This document shows, piece by piece, positions 24,276-32,850 of a stretch of DNA of 38,270 nt (its first letter is position 1; the number at the start of each line of letters is the position of its first letter). The notes under the pieces are model-generated. The model did no database searches, was not told where the DNA came from, and saw only the letters and a list, made by a program, of their open reading frames with translations. The DNA comes from Deltaproteobacteria bacterium. GTDB lineage: Bacteria > Desulfobacterota > BSN033 > UBA1163. The DNA lies in contig JAGVBT010000139.1 in the NCBI GenBank assembly GCA_020059605.1, forward strand, positions 1-38,270. Direction: 5' to 3'. The translations under genes were made by a program, and so were the position numbers.

Positions 24276-26225
24276 ATGAAAAGATTGGGTGTTTTTATCT
24301 GCCATTGCGGGGTGAATATCGCCGGCACGGTCGATGTAAAGTCGGTCGCGGAAAAAACGGGGAGGGTTGAAGATGTCGCCCACAGCGCCGACTACATCTA
24401 TATGTGCTCCGAACCCGGGCAACAGATCATCCGGGAGGCCATTCGTGAAAGGGGATTGGAGGGAGTTGTCGTGGCCTGCTGTTCGCCAAGCATGCATGAG
24501 AACACCTTCAGGAAGGCAGTCAAGTCGGAAGGGATGAATCCCTATCTCTGCGAGATCGCCAATATCCGGGAGCAGTGCAGCTGGGTTCACCAGAAGGAGA
24601 AGACGAAGGCCACGGAAAAAGCCGAGGAAATCATCCTGGCAACCCTGGAGAAGGTGAGAGAGAACGAAAAGCTTGAGGCCATTTCGGTCTCCATCAACCG
24701 GAGCGCAGGAGTGATCGGAGGAGGGATTGCCGGGATGACAGCCGCCCTCGATCTGGCAGAGGGGGGCTATGAGGTGCTCCTGATCGAGAAGGAACAGGCC
24801 CTGGGCGGACATATGACCCAACTCTCAAAGACCTTTCCCGATCTCCATCCTGCCCTTCCGGATCTCCTCGCAAAGGCGCGGGAAATTGAGAGGCATCCCA
24901 AAATCGATCTTCACTGTTACTCGGAGATGGAGGACGTAAAGGGATATGTGGGGAATTTCGAACTGACGATCCGGAAAAAAGCGACCTCTGTAGATTGGGG
25001 AAGGTGCAACGGTTGCGGCCTCTGCATCAGGGATTGCCCTGTGGAGTACGTTTCCCCGTTTGAGAGGGGACTGGGAGTCCGAAAGGCCATCGACCTGCTC
25101 TATCCGGGGAGCGTCCCTCAAAAACCAGTGATTCGCCGCGACCATTGCCGGTATTTCCATGACGGGAGTTGCAGAAAATGTGAAGAGGTCTGCCCGGAAA
25201 AGGCCATTCGCTTCGACCAACAGGACGAGCGGATCGGGAAGAAGGTCGGGGCCATTGTCGTGGCAACAGGATTTGAGCTTTATCCCACGGAGCAACTCGG
25301 AGAATACGGCTACGGGGAGATTCCGGATGTGATCGATGGCCTGGCCCTGGAACGGATGTTTTCGGTTGATGGCCCGACTCAGGGGAGAATCATCCGTCCC
25401 TCCGACGGAACGGTGCCGAAGGAGATCGTCTTCATTCAGTGCGTGGCCTCGAGGGACCCGGACCGGTATATGCCTTACTGTTCCCGAATCTGCTGCATGT
25501 ATACGGCCAAACAGGCAAAAATCTACAAGGAGCAGGTCCCGGACGGACAGCCCTATATCTTCTACATGGATATACGGGCGGATGCGAAAGGCTATGAAGA
25601 ATTTTTGCAAAAGACAATTGAGGAAAAAGGGCTTCTCTACCTCAGGGGGCGTGTCTCCAGGGTCTTTCAGGATGATGGGAAAGTCAGGATCTTGGGCGTG
25701 GATACGCTTACGGGGAAGATGGTCGAAGTGGCGGCGGATATGGTCGTCCTGGCCACTGCCATTGTTCCAAGCCAGGGAGTCAAGGACCTGGCCTCCAAAC
25801 TGAGAGCTACCGTCGATCGCCACGGGTTTTTAACGGAGGCGCATATCAAACTCTATCCGGTGGAGAGTTCAACGAAGGGAATCTATCTGGCCGGTTGCGG
25901 TCAGAGTCCCAAAGATATCTCCGATACGGTCTCGCAGGCTTCGGCCACGGCCAGTAAGATCCAGGCCCTCCTTTCGACGGATCAACTCCTTCAGGATCCT
26001 TTGATCGCTTTTGTGGACGAAAATATTTGCAGCGGGTGCGGGATCTGCGTAGAGGTCTGCCCCTATGAAGCAAGGGAGATGAATTCCCGCCGGGGGATCT
26101 CCGTCGTCCATAGCGCACTCTGTCAGGGATGCGGAGCCTGTATTGCGGCTTGCCCAAATTTTGCCTGTGAGTTAAGAAATAGTTCGTCGGTCCAAACCCT
26201 CCGGATGCTGGAGACGTTTGTTTGA
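24276..26225 (+). CDS. HdrA-like flavoprotein, long form, module 1
   Basis: A 649-residue HdrA-type protein. Residues 1-105 form the N-terminal HdrA domain with Cys9, Cys11, Cys44, Cys69/70, Cys92 and Cys101 (VFICHCG, VVACCSPSMHE, YLCEIANIREQC). An FAD fold follows (VIGGGIAGMTAALDL, 146-160), then CNGCGLCIRDCP (244-255), a second inserted cysteine set, and C-terminal ferredoxin motifs CSGCGICVEVCP and CQGCGACIAACP. The HdrA cysteine pair found in the short form is lost: the stretch reads FPDLHPALPD. It thus complements the short form domain for domain and may be the QmoB-like half of a heterodimer. There is no MvhD domain at its C-terminus; mvhD is a separate gene downstream. Confidence 0.9.
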   Translation: MKRLGVFICHCGVNIAGTVDVKSVAEKTGRVEDVAHSADYIYMCSEPGQQIIREAIRERGLEGVVVACCSPSMHENTFRKAVKSEGMNPYLCEIANIREQCSWVHQKEKTKATEKAEEIILATLEKVRENEKLEAISVSINRSAGVIGGGIAGMTAALDLAEGGYEVLLIEKEQALGGHMTQLSKTFPDLHPALPDLLAKAREIERHPKIDLHCYSEMEDVKGYVGNFELTIRKKATSVDWGRCNGCGLCIRDCPVEYVSPFERGLGVRKAIDLLYPGSVPQKPVIRRDHCRYFHDGSCRKCEEVCPEKAIRFDQQDERIGKKVGAIVVATGFELYPTEQLGEYGYGEIPDVIDGLALERMFSVDGPTQGRIIRPSDGTVPKEIVFIQCVASRDPDRYMPYCSRICCMYTAKQAKIYKEQVPDGQPYIFYMDIRADAKGYEEFLQKTIEEKGLLYLRGRVSRVFQDDGKVRILGVDTLTGKMVEVAADMVVLATAIVPSQGVKDLASKLRATVDRHGFLTEAHIKLYPVESSTKGIYLAGCGQSPKDISDTVSQASATASKIQALLSTDQLLQDPLIAFVDENICSGCGICVEVCPYEAREMNSRRGISVVHSALCQGCGACIAACPNFACELRNSSSVQTLRMLETFV

Positions 26226-26230
26226 TCTGT

Positions 26231-26290
26231 CAGGGCGAAAGCCCTGAGTTACCGTTAAGGGTTATCTTGTAACTCAACCCTTTAGGGTTG
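26231..26290 (+). other. Three adjacent stem-loops between hdr modules
   Basis: Three perfect stems follow each other with almost no spacer: CAGGGC-GAAA-GCCCTG (26231-26246, a GNRA-type loop), GAGTTAC with GTAACTC (26246-26252 and 26269-26275), and CAACCC-TTTA-GGGTTG (26275-26290). The third ends just before the ribosome site of hdrC2. This could be a message-processing or stability element, or a mobile palindromic repeat. Confidence 0.75.
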
Positions 26291-26310
26291 ATATATCGGA
26301 GGTTATAAAA

Positions 26311-26871
26311 TTGGAAACGACAACCAGTGTCGAAAAGATGGATTCCTCCTTTCTAGAGGAAGTTTCTAAACGGAGCGGGGAGAAACTCAGTCTCTGTTAT
26401 CAATGCCTCAAGTGCACGGCAGGTTGTCCCACCGCCCCGTATATGGACATCCGGCCCAACAGCATCATCCGGATGATCCAGATGGGGATGAAAAGGGAAG
26501 TCCTGGAAAGCAGCGCCATTTGGTTTTGCGTTTACTGCCAGACTTGTGGCACCCGTTGTCCGAATGAGATCCACATCGGGGTTCTCATGGATGCCTTGAG
26601 AGAGATGGCCATGGAAGAGGGGGTCCACGCAAAAGAGAAGAATATCCATCTCTTCCATGAGGCTTTTATCCAGAGTGTCCGGAGAGGGGGAAGAGCCCAT
26701 GAGGTAACCATGTTAATGGACTACATGCTCCGGAGTAGAGACTTAATGAAAGGTTCTCTCATCCCCGGCGTGAAACTTTTCTTGAAGGGCAAATTCCCTC
26801 TGCTCCCCAGCTTTGTCAAGGGGAAGGGAGAGATCAAAAGAATATTTGAAAAATGCACAAAGGCGAAATAA
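26311..26871 (+). CDS. HdrC-like [4Fe-4S] protein, module 2
   Basis: A 186-residue protein with the HdrC cysteine sets CYQCLKCTAGCP (about residues 30-41) and CVYCQTCGTRCP (about 72-83). It is longer than the module 1 HdrC and closer to usual family length. I chose the TTG start because GGAGG lies eight bases upstream; the first ATG (26338) has no such site and would remove nine residues. It begins the second Hdr module and would pass electrons between the fused HdrA and HdrB2. The two HdrC proteins share motif spacing, which suggests duplication of the module. Confidence 0.9.
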   Translation: METTTSVEKMDSSFLEEVSKRSGEKLSLCYQCLKCTAGCPTAPYMDIRPNSIIRMIQMGMKREVLESSAIWFCVYCQTCGTRCPNEIHIGVLMDALREMAMEEGVHAKEKNIHLFHEAFIQSVRRGGRAHEVTMLMDYMLRSRDLMKGSLIPGVKLFLKGKFPLLPSFVKGKGEIKRIFEKCTKAK

Positions 26872-26875
26872 CGAA

Positions 26876-26947
26876 TTACACGAATGGTAACGAATTTCAC
26901 GAATAAGACTCATTCGAGTCATTCGCTGTCATTCGTGCTATTCGGAA
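26876..26947 (+). repeat. Intergenic palindromic repeat, family C
   Basis: ACACGAATGGTAACGAATTT and CACGAAT at the left mirror CATTCGCTGTCATTCGTGC and TATTCG at the right, built on repeated CGAAT/ATTCG units. It occupies almost the whole gap between hdrC2 and hdrB2. Only one copy is seen in the window. Confidence 0.6.
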
Positions 26948-26963
26948 CCTTGGAGGTTTTATA

Positions 26964-27809
26964 ATGAGATTTTCTTATTTTCCGGGGTGTACGGATCATT
27001 CTTCATCTTATGAATACGGTCGGTCCACGGAGGCTGTCCTCGAAGCATTGGGTGTGGACCTGGTGGAGATCGAAGATTGGAACTGTTGCGGAGCGGCGGC
27101 AACTCATAGTCTCAATCGTCTCCTTTCTCTCTGCCTTCCGGCCAGGAATATCTCCAAGGCGCAGTCTGCGCAGGCAGGGCCTCTGGTTGTTCCCTGTGCC
27201 GGATGTTTTAGCTATTTGAAAAGGGCCGAGTACGCTCTGAAACATGACGAAGCGGAGCGAAAGGAGATCGAAGAGATCGTTGGATTTACCTACGAATCTT
27301 CGCTTGAAATATTGGCGTTGATGGATGTGATTCTGAATCGGATTGGGCTGGAGAAAATACAGGAAAAGGTGAAGAAGCCTTTGAAGGGATTGAAGCCTGT
27401 CTGTTACTATGGATGTGCTCTGGTTCGGCATCCCAAGATCACTCAATTGGATGATCCGGAGAATCCACAATATCTGGATCGTTTAATGAAGAGCCTCGGA
27501 GCCGAGCCAGTGGATTGGTCATATAAGACGGATTGTTGTGGTGCAGACCTGGCCATGACCTATGCAGACGTGGTTCAGAAACTGGTAGGGAAAATTGTAT
27601 CCATGGCCAAGGAAGCAGGAGCTCATTGTATCGTGACCTCCTGTGGTCTCTGCCAAATGAATCTGGAGATGAGGCAGGACATGGACCTCCCCATTTTTTA
27701 TTTTACCGAACTGATGGGCGTGGCCTTTGATGTTGAAAAAAGAGAGAGCTGGTGGAAGAAGCATTTGATTTCTCCCAAAGGGTTGCTGGAATCGCTGGGC
27801 TTGGTATAG
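26964..27809 (+). CDS. HdrB-like protein with two CCG domains, module 2
   Basis: A 281-residue protein with two complete CCG domains: FPGC, DWNCCGAA, CAGC in the first and YYGC, TDCCGAD, CGLC in the second. All cysteines expected to hold noncubane [4Fe-4S] clusters are present. It is a paralog of the HdrB at 21973-22842; both match the DsrK/HdrB/TfrB superfamily. GGAGG precedes the ATG. The fused HdrA gene follows 33 bp later. Since the FrdB-like protein downstream lacks the CCG domain that TfrB of methanogens carries, one of these HdrB proteins could take that role. Confidence 0.9.
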   Translation: MRFSYFPGCTDHSSSYEYGRSTEAVLEALGVDLVEIEDWNCCGAAATHSLNRLLSLCLPARNISKAQSAQAGPLVVPCAGCFSYLKRAEYALKHDEAERKEIEEIVGFTYESSLEILALMDVILNRIGLEKIQEKVKKPLKGLKPVCYYGCALVRHPKITQLDDPENPQYLDRLMKSLGAEPVDWSYKTDCCGADLAMTYADVVQKLVGKIVSMAKEAGAHCIVTSCGLCQMNLEMRQDMDLPIFYFTELMGVAFDVEKRESWWKKHLISPKGLLESLGLV

Positions 27810-27842
27810 AGAACTCCGTAGAGTAAGGATAGAGGATAAGCA

Positions 27843-30800
27843 ATGGAGCTGAAAAAGATGAAAGGTGACAAAAGTTCGGCGTTGGTCGTTGGCGCGGGGA
27901 TTGCGGGGATGCAGTCGGCGCTGCTCCTGGCAGAAATGGGGAGGAGAGTATTTCTCCTGGAACAGGGCCCTGCCATCGGGGGCTATTTCCCTCTCCTCGA
28001 CAAGACCTTCCCAACGAATTCGTGCGGCGTCTGTTTTATGAGTCCCACGCCTCCCGCATTCTGCCCGATCTACGAATGTCATCTGCACGACAATATCGAA
28101 CTATTACCGTATTCGGAAGTCAAGAAGGTGCAGGGGACAGAAGGGGATTTCAGGGTCTCCATCGTCCGCAAACCCCGATGTGTGGACCCCCAACGGTGCA
28201 CCCTCTGCGAAGCCTGCATCAAAGTCTGTCCGGTGGAGGTGGAGAGGGAATTCGGAGGCGGCCTGGAGAAGAGAAAGGCGATTTATCTTCCTTTTCCTCA
28301 GGCGATTCCTCACAGTCTTGTCATTGACCCCAAGACCTGCACTCGATGCGGGGAATGCGTCAAGGTGTGCGCTCCCGGAGCGATCGATCTCGACATGAAA
28401 GAGGAAGAAGAGGAGATCGGGGCAGGGGCCATCCTCCTCGGATTCGGATTTGAACCTTTCTGGGCGCAGAAGAAAGGGGAGTACGGTTTCGGCCGTCACG
28501 AGAATGTGTTGACCAGCATCCAGTTCGAAAGGCTCATCTCCACATCCAGCCCTACGCAGGGATTTCCGGTCCGGATCTCGGACGGGAAGAAGATGGAGCG
28601 AATCGCCTTCATCCAGTGCGTGGGATCGAGAGACCCCTCCTGCGGACAGGATCACTGTTCCACGATCTGCTGCATGTATGCCACCAAGCAGGCCATGATC
28701 GCCAAAGAGAGGGCTCCCCAGTTGAACGTCACGTTCTTTTATATGGATATCCGGCCCATGGGGAAGGATTACGAGCGGTATTATGAGAGGGCGAAGGCCG
28801 AATACGGGATTGAATATATTCGAAGCGCCATTTCCAGCGTCAAGGAGCTTCAGCAAACGAAGAACCTTCTTATCACCTATGTGAAAGAGGATGGGACCTT
28901 TGAAGAGAGGGAATTTGATAGCGTCATCCTCTCCCTGGGATTCACTCCTCCACAGGGCATTCAAGATCTGGCCAAAGGGATGGGCTTGCGGTTAAATCGG
29001 CAGGGTTTTTGCGAGACCGATGAGTTTTCGCCAGGGCATACTTCAGTCAAAGGAATTTTCGTCGGCGGGGCCTTTCGTGGCCCCAGGGATATCCCGGAGA
29101 CGGTCGTTGAAGGCTCAAGCGCGGCAGCCTCTGCTGCTTCGTTTCTTCATCCGAATTCCGGTTCTCTTCCAAAAAGGGAATATCCTGCGGAGGGAGCCCT
29201 GGCCGATGAAATTCCGAAGATCGGGGTTTTCGTCTGCCATTGCGGTGGAGAATTGAAGGAAACCCTATCCATTGCCGAACTGGTCGAAAAGACAAAGCAG
29301 CTGGGAGAGGTTTGCCATGTGGAAGAGATGGGGTTGGCCTGCCTTCCCGAGGACCTCAACCAGATCAAGATGAAGATCGGAGAGCACGGGATTAACCGGA
29401 TCGTAATGGCGGGTTGTTCCCATCGGGAGATTCGTAAAACGATGGAAGAGATGGCAAGGGGGATTGGGTTCAATCCCTATCTCATCGAGTATGCCAATAT
29501 CCGGGAGCAATGCGCCTTTGTCCATAGAGATCATCCAGAATTGGCTACGGAAAAGGCAATGGCATTAATCAGGATGGCCGTGGAAAGGGCCAAATGGATC
29601 CAGCCCATCCGGAAAGGGAGTCACAAGGTTGAAAAGCAGGGATTGGTCATAGGCGGAGGGGCGGCAGGCATGACCGCTTCTCTCCGGTTGGCCGAACAGG
29701 GTTACGAGGTCTATCTGATCGAAAAGGGAAAGGAGCTTGGAGGAAATCTGAGGGATTCCTTCTATACGTTGAAGGGATCCGATCCCCAGTCTTTTCTGAA
29801 GGATCTCATTCAAAAGGTGAAGAACCAATCTTCCATCCATCCCTATTTCGAGACGGAGATCACCGGTTTTGAAAAGACAAATGGCCAATACAAAACGAAG
29901 ATCCGCCATCCGGGCGGGGAGGAGAGCCTCGACCATGGAGCTCTCATCCTGGCCACCGGCGGAAAGGAAGTGACCCCAAGAGAATATCTCTACGGGGAGG
30001 ATTCCCGGGTCATCACACAGAGACAACTGGAAAAGATGATCCATCTCAAGGATGAAGGATTGAAAGAAATCCGTTCGGCGGTCATGATTCAGTGCGTGGG
30101 GTCAAGGGACGAGGAACACCCTTATTGCAGTCGTATCTGTTGCGGTCATGCGGTGAAGAATGCCCTCAAATTGAAGGAGCAAGACCCTGCCGTCCAGGTT
30201 TATATCCTTTACCGGGATGTGAGAACATACGGATTCTATGAAACGTATTACCACGAGGCCCGGGGCAAAGGAGTGATTTTCATCCGGTTTGATCCGGAGA
30301 AGAAGCCGAAGGTGACCCTCGAAAATGGGGCGATTCGTGTCTCGGTTTTTGACCCCGCCATGGGAAGCGAAGTAAGCCTTTCTGCGGACCGCCTTGTCCT
30401 CAGCGCCGGCATCGAACCCCATGATAACCGGGACCTGGCGCGCCTGTTCGGTGTCGATCTTAATCCGGATGGTTTTTTTATGGAGGCCAATCCGAAATCC
30501 GCTCCCCTCGATTCGGTGGACCGGGGAAAATTCTTCTGCGGCCTCTGCCATTCACCCAATACGATCGAGGATTCCATCTCCCAGGGCAATGCAGCTGCGG
30601 CCCGGACCGGAGCGCTCCTTTCCGGGGGCGAGGTGGAGGAGAAGCCCTATTTGGCCTATGTGATCAAGAGGCTCTGCTGCGGGTGCGGACTCTGCGTGGC
30701 GGTCTGCCCCTACGGAGCAAGGGTGCTCAATGAAGAGGAAGTCAAGGCAGAGGTGCAGGAAGCGCTCTGCCAGGGATGCGGGAACTGTGTTGTCGCCTGC

Positions 30801-30875
30801 CGCAATGCGGCCTCACAGCAACGCAACTTTGAAAAGGGGTTGAATCTGAACGTTCTCAATGCAGCGATTGACTGA
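27843..30875 (+). CDS. Double HdrA-like flavoprotein (short and long forms fused)
   Basis: This 1010-residue protein repeats in one chain the two separate HdrA genes of module 1. Residues 1 to about 440 match the short form: FAD fold (VVGAGIAGMQSALLLA, 15-30), cysteine group with Cys61, Cys64, Cys74 and Cys79, and clusters at 119-130 (CTLCEACIKVCP) and 166-176 (CTRCGECVKVC). From about 456 it matches the long form: the N-terminal HdrA domain (VFVCHCGGEL, CSHREIRKT, NIREQC), a second FAD fold near 598 (VIGGGAAGMTASLRLA), no HdrA cysteine pair, and C-terminal ferredoxin motifs near 943-985 (CCGCGLCVAVCP, CQGCGNCVVAC). Two FADs and several clusters in one polypeptide fit a pseudo-dimer. It is the core of module 2. 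Confidence 0.9.
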   Translation: MELKKMKGDKSSALVVGAGIAGMQSALLLAEMGRRVFLLEQGPAIGGYFPLLDKTFPTNSCGVCFMSPTPPAFCPIYECHLHDNIELLPYSEVKKVQGTEGDFRVSIVRKPRCVDPQRCTLCEACIKVCPVEVEREFGGGLEKRKAIYLPFPQAIPHSLVIDPKTCTRCGECVKVCAPGAIDLDMKEEEEEIGAGAILLGFGFEPFWAQKKGEYGFGRHENVLTSIQFERLISTSSPTQGFPVRISDGKKMERIAFIQCVGSRDPSCGQDHCSTICCMYATKQAMIAKERAPQLNVTFFYMDIRPMGKDYERYYERAKAEYGIEYIRSAISSVKELQQTKNLLITYVKEDGTFEEREFDSVILSLGFTPPQGIQDLAKGMGLRLNRQGFCETDEFSPGHTSVKGIFVGGAFRGPRDIPETVVEGSSAAASAASFLHPNSGSLPKREYPAEGALADEIPKIGVFVCHCGGELKETLSIAELVEKTKQLGEVCHVEEMGLACLPEDLNQIKMKIGEHGINRIVMAGCSHREIRKTMEEMARGIGFNPYLIEYANIREQCAFVHRDHPELATEKAMALIRMAVERAKWIQPIRKGSHKVEKQGLVIGGGAAGMTASLRLAEQGYEVYLIEKGKELGGNLRDSFYTLKGSDPQSFLKDLIQKVKNQSSIHPYFETEITGFEKTNGQYKTKIRHPGGEESLDHGALILATGGKEVTPREYLYGEDSRVITQRQLEKMIHLKDEGLKEIRSAVMIQCVGSRDEEHPYCSRICCGHAVKNALKLKEQDPAVQVYILYRDVRTYGFYETYYHEARGKGVIFIRFDPEKKPKVTLENGAIRVSVFDPAMGSEVSLSADRLVLSAGIEPHDNRDLARLFGVDLNPDGFFMEANPKSAPLDSVDRGKFFCGLCHSPNTIEDSISQGNAAAARTGALLSGGEVEEKPYLAYVIKRLCCGCGLCVAVCPYGARVLNEEEVKAEVQEALCQGCGNCVVACRNAASQQRNFEKGLNLNVLNAAID

Positions 30876-30884
30876 CAAAAAAAA

Positions 30885-30958
30885 CGCATGGCGCATAGAG
30901 CATGGCGCATAGCGAAAAATTTCTTTACGCTCTGCGCTTAGCGCTTTGCGCTCTGCAA
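30885..30958 (+). repeat. Intergenic palindromic repeat, family D
   Basis: GCATGGCGCATAGAGCATGG and CGCATAGCG face ACGCTCTGCGCTTAGCGC and TTTGCGCTCTGC across a short AT loop. It would form a long imperfect hairpin between the fused HdrA gene and mvhD. Confidence 0.65.
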
Positions 30959-30976
30959 GGAAGACGGAGGTAAGAT

Positions 30977-31399
30977 ATGTCTGAATTTGAACCGAGAATC
31001 GTTGCCTTTCTTTGTCACTGGTGCACCTACACCGGGGCGGATCTTGCGGGGACCACCCGGCAGCAATACCCTCCCAATATCCGCGTCATCCACCTGATGT
31101 GCTCAGGGGCGGTCGATTCGATTTATGTGCTAAAGGCGCTGATCGACGGTGCGGATGGAGTCTTGATCGGGGGATGCCACCCCGGAGACTGCCATTATCA
31201 GACCGGGAATTACAAAGCTCGGAGAAGAGTGGCCATTCTGAAGGGCATTCTGACCCAGATGGGGTTTACCGAAGATCGCATCTTGTTGAAATGGATCAGC
31301 GCCAGCGAAGGGAAACTTTTCGCCGATACGGTGACAAAGATGACCGATGATTTGAGGAAAATGGGGCCCAATCCCATGAAACAGTTGTGGAATGCGTAA
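30977..31399 (+). CDS. mvhD: MvhD-like [2Fe-2S] electron transfer protein
   Basis: A 140-residue protein of the MvhD/FrhD family. It has FLCHWCTYTGADLAG (Cys13, Cys16), LMCSGAVD (Cys42) and GGCHPGDCHYQTGN (Cys67, Cys72), the cysteines that carry a [2Fe-2S] cluster. In methanogens MvhD connects the hydrogenase to HdrA; in Qmo it is fused to QmoB. Here no hydrogenase subunit is next to it. The following gene is FdhB-like, so MvhD probably passes electrons between that protein and HdrA. A good GGAGG lies upstream of the ATG. One mvhD gene seems to serve both Hdr modules. Confidence 0.93.
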   Translation: MSEFEPRIVAFLCHWCTYTGADLAGTTRQQYPPNIRVIHLMCSGAVDSIYVLKALIDGADGVLIGGCHPGDCHYQTGNYKARRRVAILKGILTQMGFTEDRILLKWISASEGKLFADTVTKMTDDLRKMGPNPMKQLWNA

Positions 31400-31409
31400 C
31401 CTCTGCTTT

Positions 31410-31500
31410 CCCTCCCCCTTGATGGGGGAGGGGGAGGGTGGGGGTGAAAACGACCTACGCCCCCACCTTGATCCTCCCCCACAAATGGGAGGGAGGAGAT
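31410..31500 (+). repeat. G/C-run palindrome, family E
   Basis: A G-rich run (GGGGGAGGGTGGGGGTG, about 31429-31445) faces CGCCCCCACC and ATCCTCCCCCAC (about 31459-31482). Similar CCCTCTCCC/GGGAGAGGG palindromes occur at 33616-33638 and 38215-38237, so I group them loosely as one family. It lies between mvhD and the FdhB-like gene. Confidence 0.5.
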
Positions 31501-31541
31501 GCTGAGGGTGATTTTATAATAGGAAAGGAGAATTTCCAAAG

Positions 31542-32690
31542 ATGGGAAAACAGACAGTCTTGAAAGTATCTGAGGGAAAGACGGAGGAGGCCATAAGAGA
31601 TTTTCTTAAATCCCTCTTGAAAGGGGGAGTGATTGAGGCCCTCCTTGTTCCCAAGAGGCTTCCTTCCGGGGATGGGTTTGCACAAACCTTGATCCACGAT
31701 CCTGAGAAGATGGATGGCGCTTGCGCTCTTTCTCTAACCATGCCGGTTCAATCCGCAAGGGTGGCCTCCCATCTTTCCGTTAAAAATTTGAACAAGAGGA
31801 TCGCAGCCGTGTTGAAGCCCTGCGAAATCAGGGCTGTCGTGGAGTTGACTAAATTTCTTCAGGTCAAGCTGGACCATCTCTTGCTCATTGGCGTCGACTG
31901 CCCCGGGACGTTTGAGGTTGCCGACTATTCGAAGATGATACAGGAGGGAAAAGAAGGCGGGAAACTGGAAGGAGAGATTCTCAAGGGTATGGAAAGGGGA
32001 GAAGCGGTTTCCCCGGAAGGATACGGCTTCCGGCCTGCCTGCCAGATGTGTGAATATCCGACTCCAACGGCCGATATTCATATTAAGCTCTTCGGTTATA
32101 AGACGGAGGAAGAAGTTGGACTGGAGATCGGAGAAAAACTGGAAAAAGAGATGGAAGAGAAGGGCCTCGTCTCGTATGCGGGGGATGGACCTTCATCAAG
32201 AAGAGAGGTCGTAGGCAAAGTGGTAGCGGCAAGGGAGAAGAAGAGGGACGAAGCTTATCAAGAATTCCGGGGAGTCGTCAAAGACCTTCAATCCTTCCTG
32301 GACCGGTTTTCTACCTGTATCCGCTGCCACAACTGCATGGTGGCCTGCCCGATCTGCTACTGCAAGGAGTGTGTCTTCCGAACGGCCATCTTTGAACATG
32401 AAGGCGATCAATTTTTAAGATGGGCGGACCGCAAGGGCGGAATCCGGATGCCCACCGATACCCTCATCTTTCACCTCATCCGGATGGCCCATATGGTAAC
32501 TTCCTGCATCGGTTGCGGACTCTGTGACAGCGCGTGCCCGAGCCGGTTGCCGGTCGCCACCCTTTTCCGGAGCGTGGGGGATAAGATTCAGAAGATGTTC
32601 GGCTATGTTCCGGGAAGGGACGTCAACGAGGTTCCCCCTGTGGCCACGTTTAAAGAAGACGAATTGAAAATCGAATCGGGAGCCCTTTAA
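31542..32690 (+). CDS. FdhB/FrhB-like Fe-S flavoprotein
   Basis: A 382-residue protein of the coenzyme F420 hydrogenase/formate dehydrogenase beta family. The FrhB-type region includes AAVLKPCEIRAVVEL and LIGVDCPGTFE. It is followed by CIRCHNCMVACPICYCKEC and, 60 residues on, CIGCGLCDSACP, giving two ferredoxin-like clusters plus extra cysteines. In related complexes this subunit binds flavin and exchanges electrons with formate dehydrogenase, F420 or NAD(P)H. No FdhA catalytic subunit lies in the window, so its redox partner is unknown. Position directly between mvhD and frdB supports a role as electron entry or exit for the Hdr-fumarate reductase assembly. AAAGGAG precedes the ATG. Confidence 0.85.
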   Translation: MGKQTVLKVSEGKTEEAIRDFLKSLLKGGVIEALLVPKRLPSGDGFAQTLIHDPEKMDGACALSLTMPVQSARVASHLSVKNLNKRIAAVLKPCEIRAVVELTKFLQVKLDHLLLIGVDCPGTFEVADYSKMIQEGKEGGKLEGEILKGMERGEAVSPEGYGFRPACQMCEYPTPTADIHIKLFGYKTEEEVGLEIGEKLEKEMEEKGLVSYAGDGPSSRREVVGKVVAAREKKRDEAYQEFRGVVKDLQSFLDRFSTCIRCHNCMVACPICYCKECVFRTAIFEHEGDQFLRWADRKGGIRMPTDTLIFHLIRMAHMVTSCIGCGLCDSACPSRLPVATLFRSVGDKIQKMFGYVPGRDVNEVPPVATFKEDELKIESGAL

Positions 32691-32694
32691 CCGA

Positions 32695-32827
32695 TGAAAT
32701 CCGAAGCACGAAATCCGAAATACGAAACAAATTCAAAATTGCAAATGTTCAAAACAGTTTTGGTCATTTGAACTTTAGTAATTGGAATTTGTTTCGAATT
32801 TCGATATTCGAATTTCGAATTTTTAAG
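32695..32827 (+). repeat. Intergenic palindromic repeat, family B copy 2
   Basis: AAATCCGAAGCACGAAATCC at the left and TTGTTTCGAATTTCGATATT then CGAATTTCGAATTTTT at the right repeat the ends of the copy at 21829-21967, while the middle differs. The arms are complementary, so it can fold into a long hairpin just before the FrdB-like gene. Confidence 0.75.
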
Positions 32828-32850
32828 GTATGCAGGATTAGGAGGATGTT

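Noticed and set aside
28104-28964. Long minus-strand frame opposite the fused HdrA gene
   Set aside because: The + strand frame has clear cofactor motifs throughout. Such antisense frames are common in this more GC-rich part (another at 24825-25823) and have no ribosome site or family match.
21386-31399. Selenocysteine (in-frame TGA) in Hdr or MvhD proteins
   Set aside because: All expected cysteines are encoded by TGC/TGT and the frames are uninterrupted, so there is no sign of selenoprotein forms.
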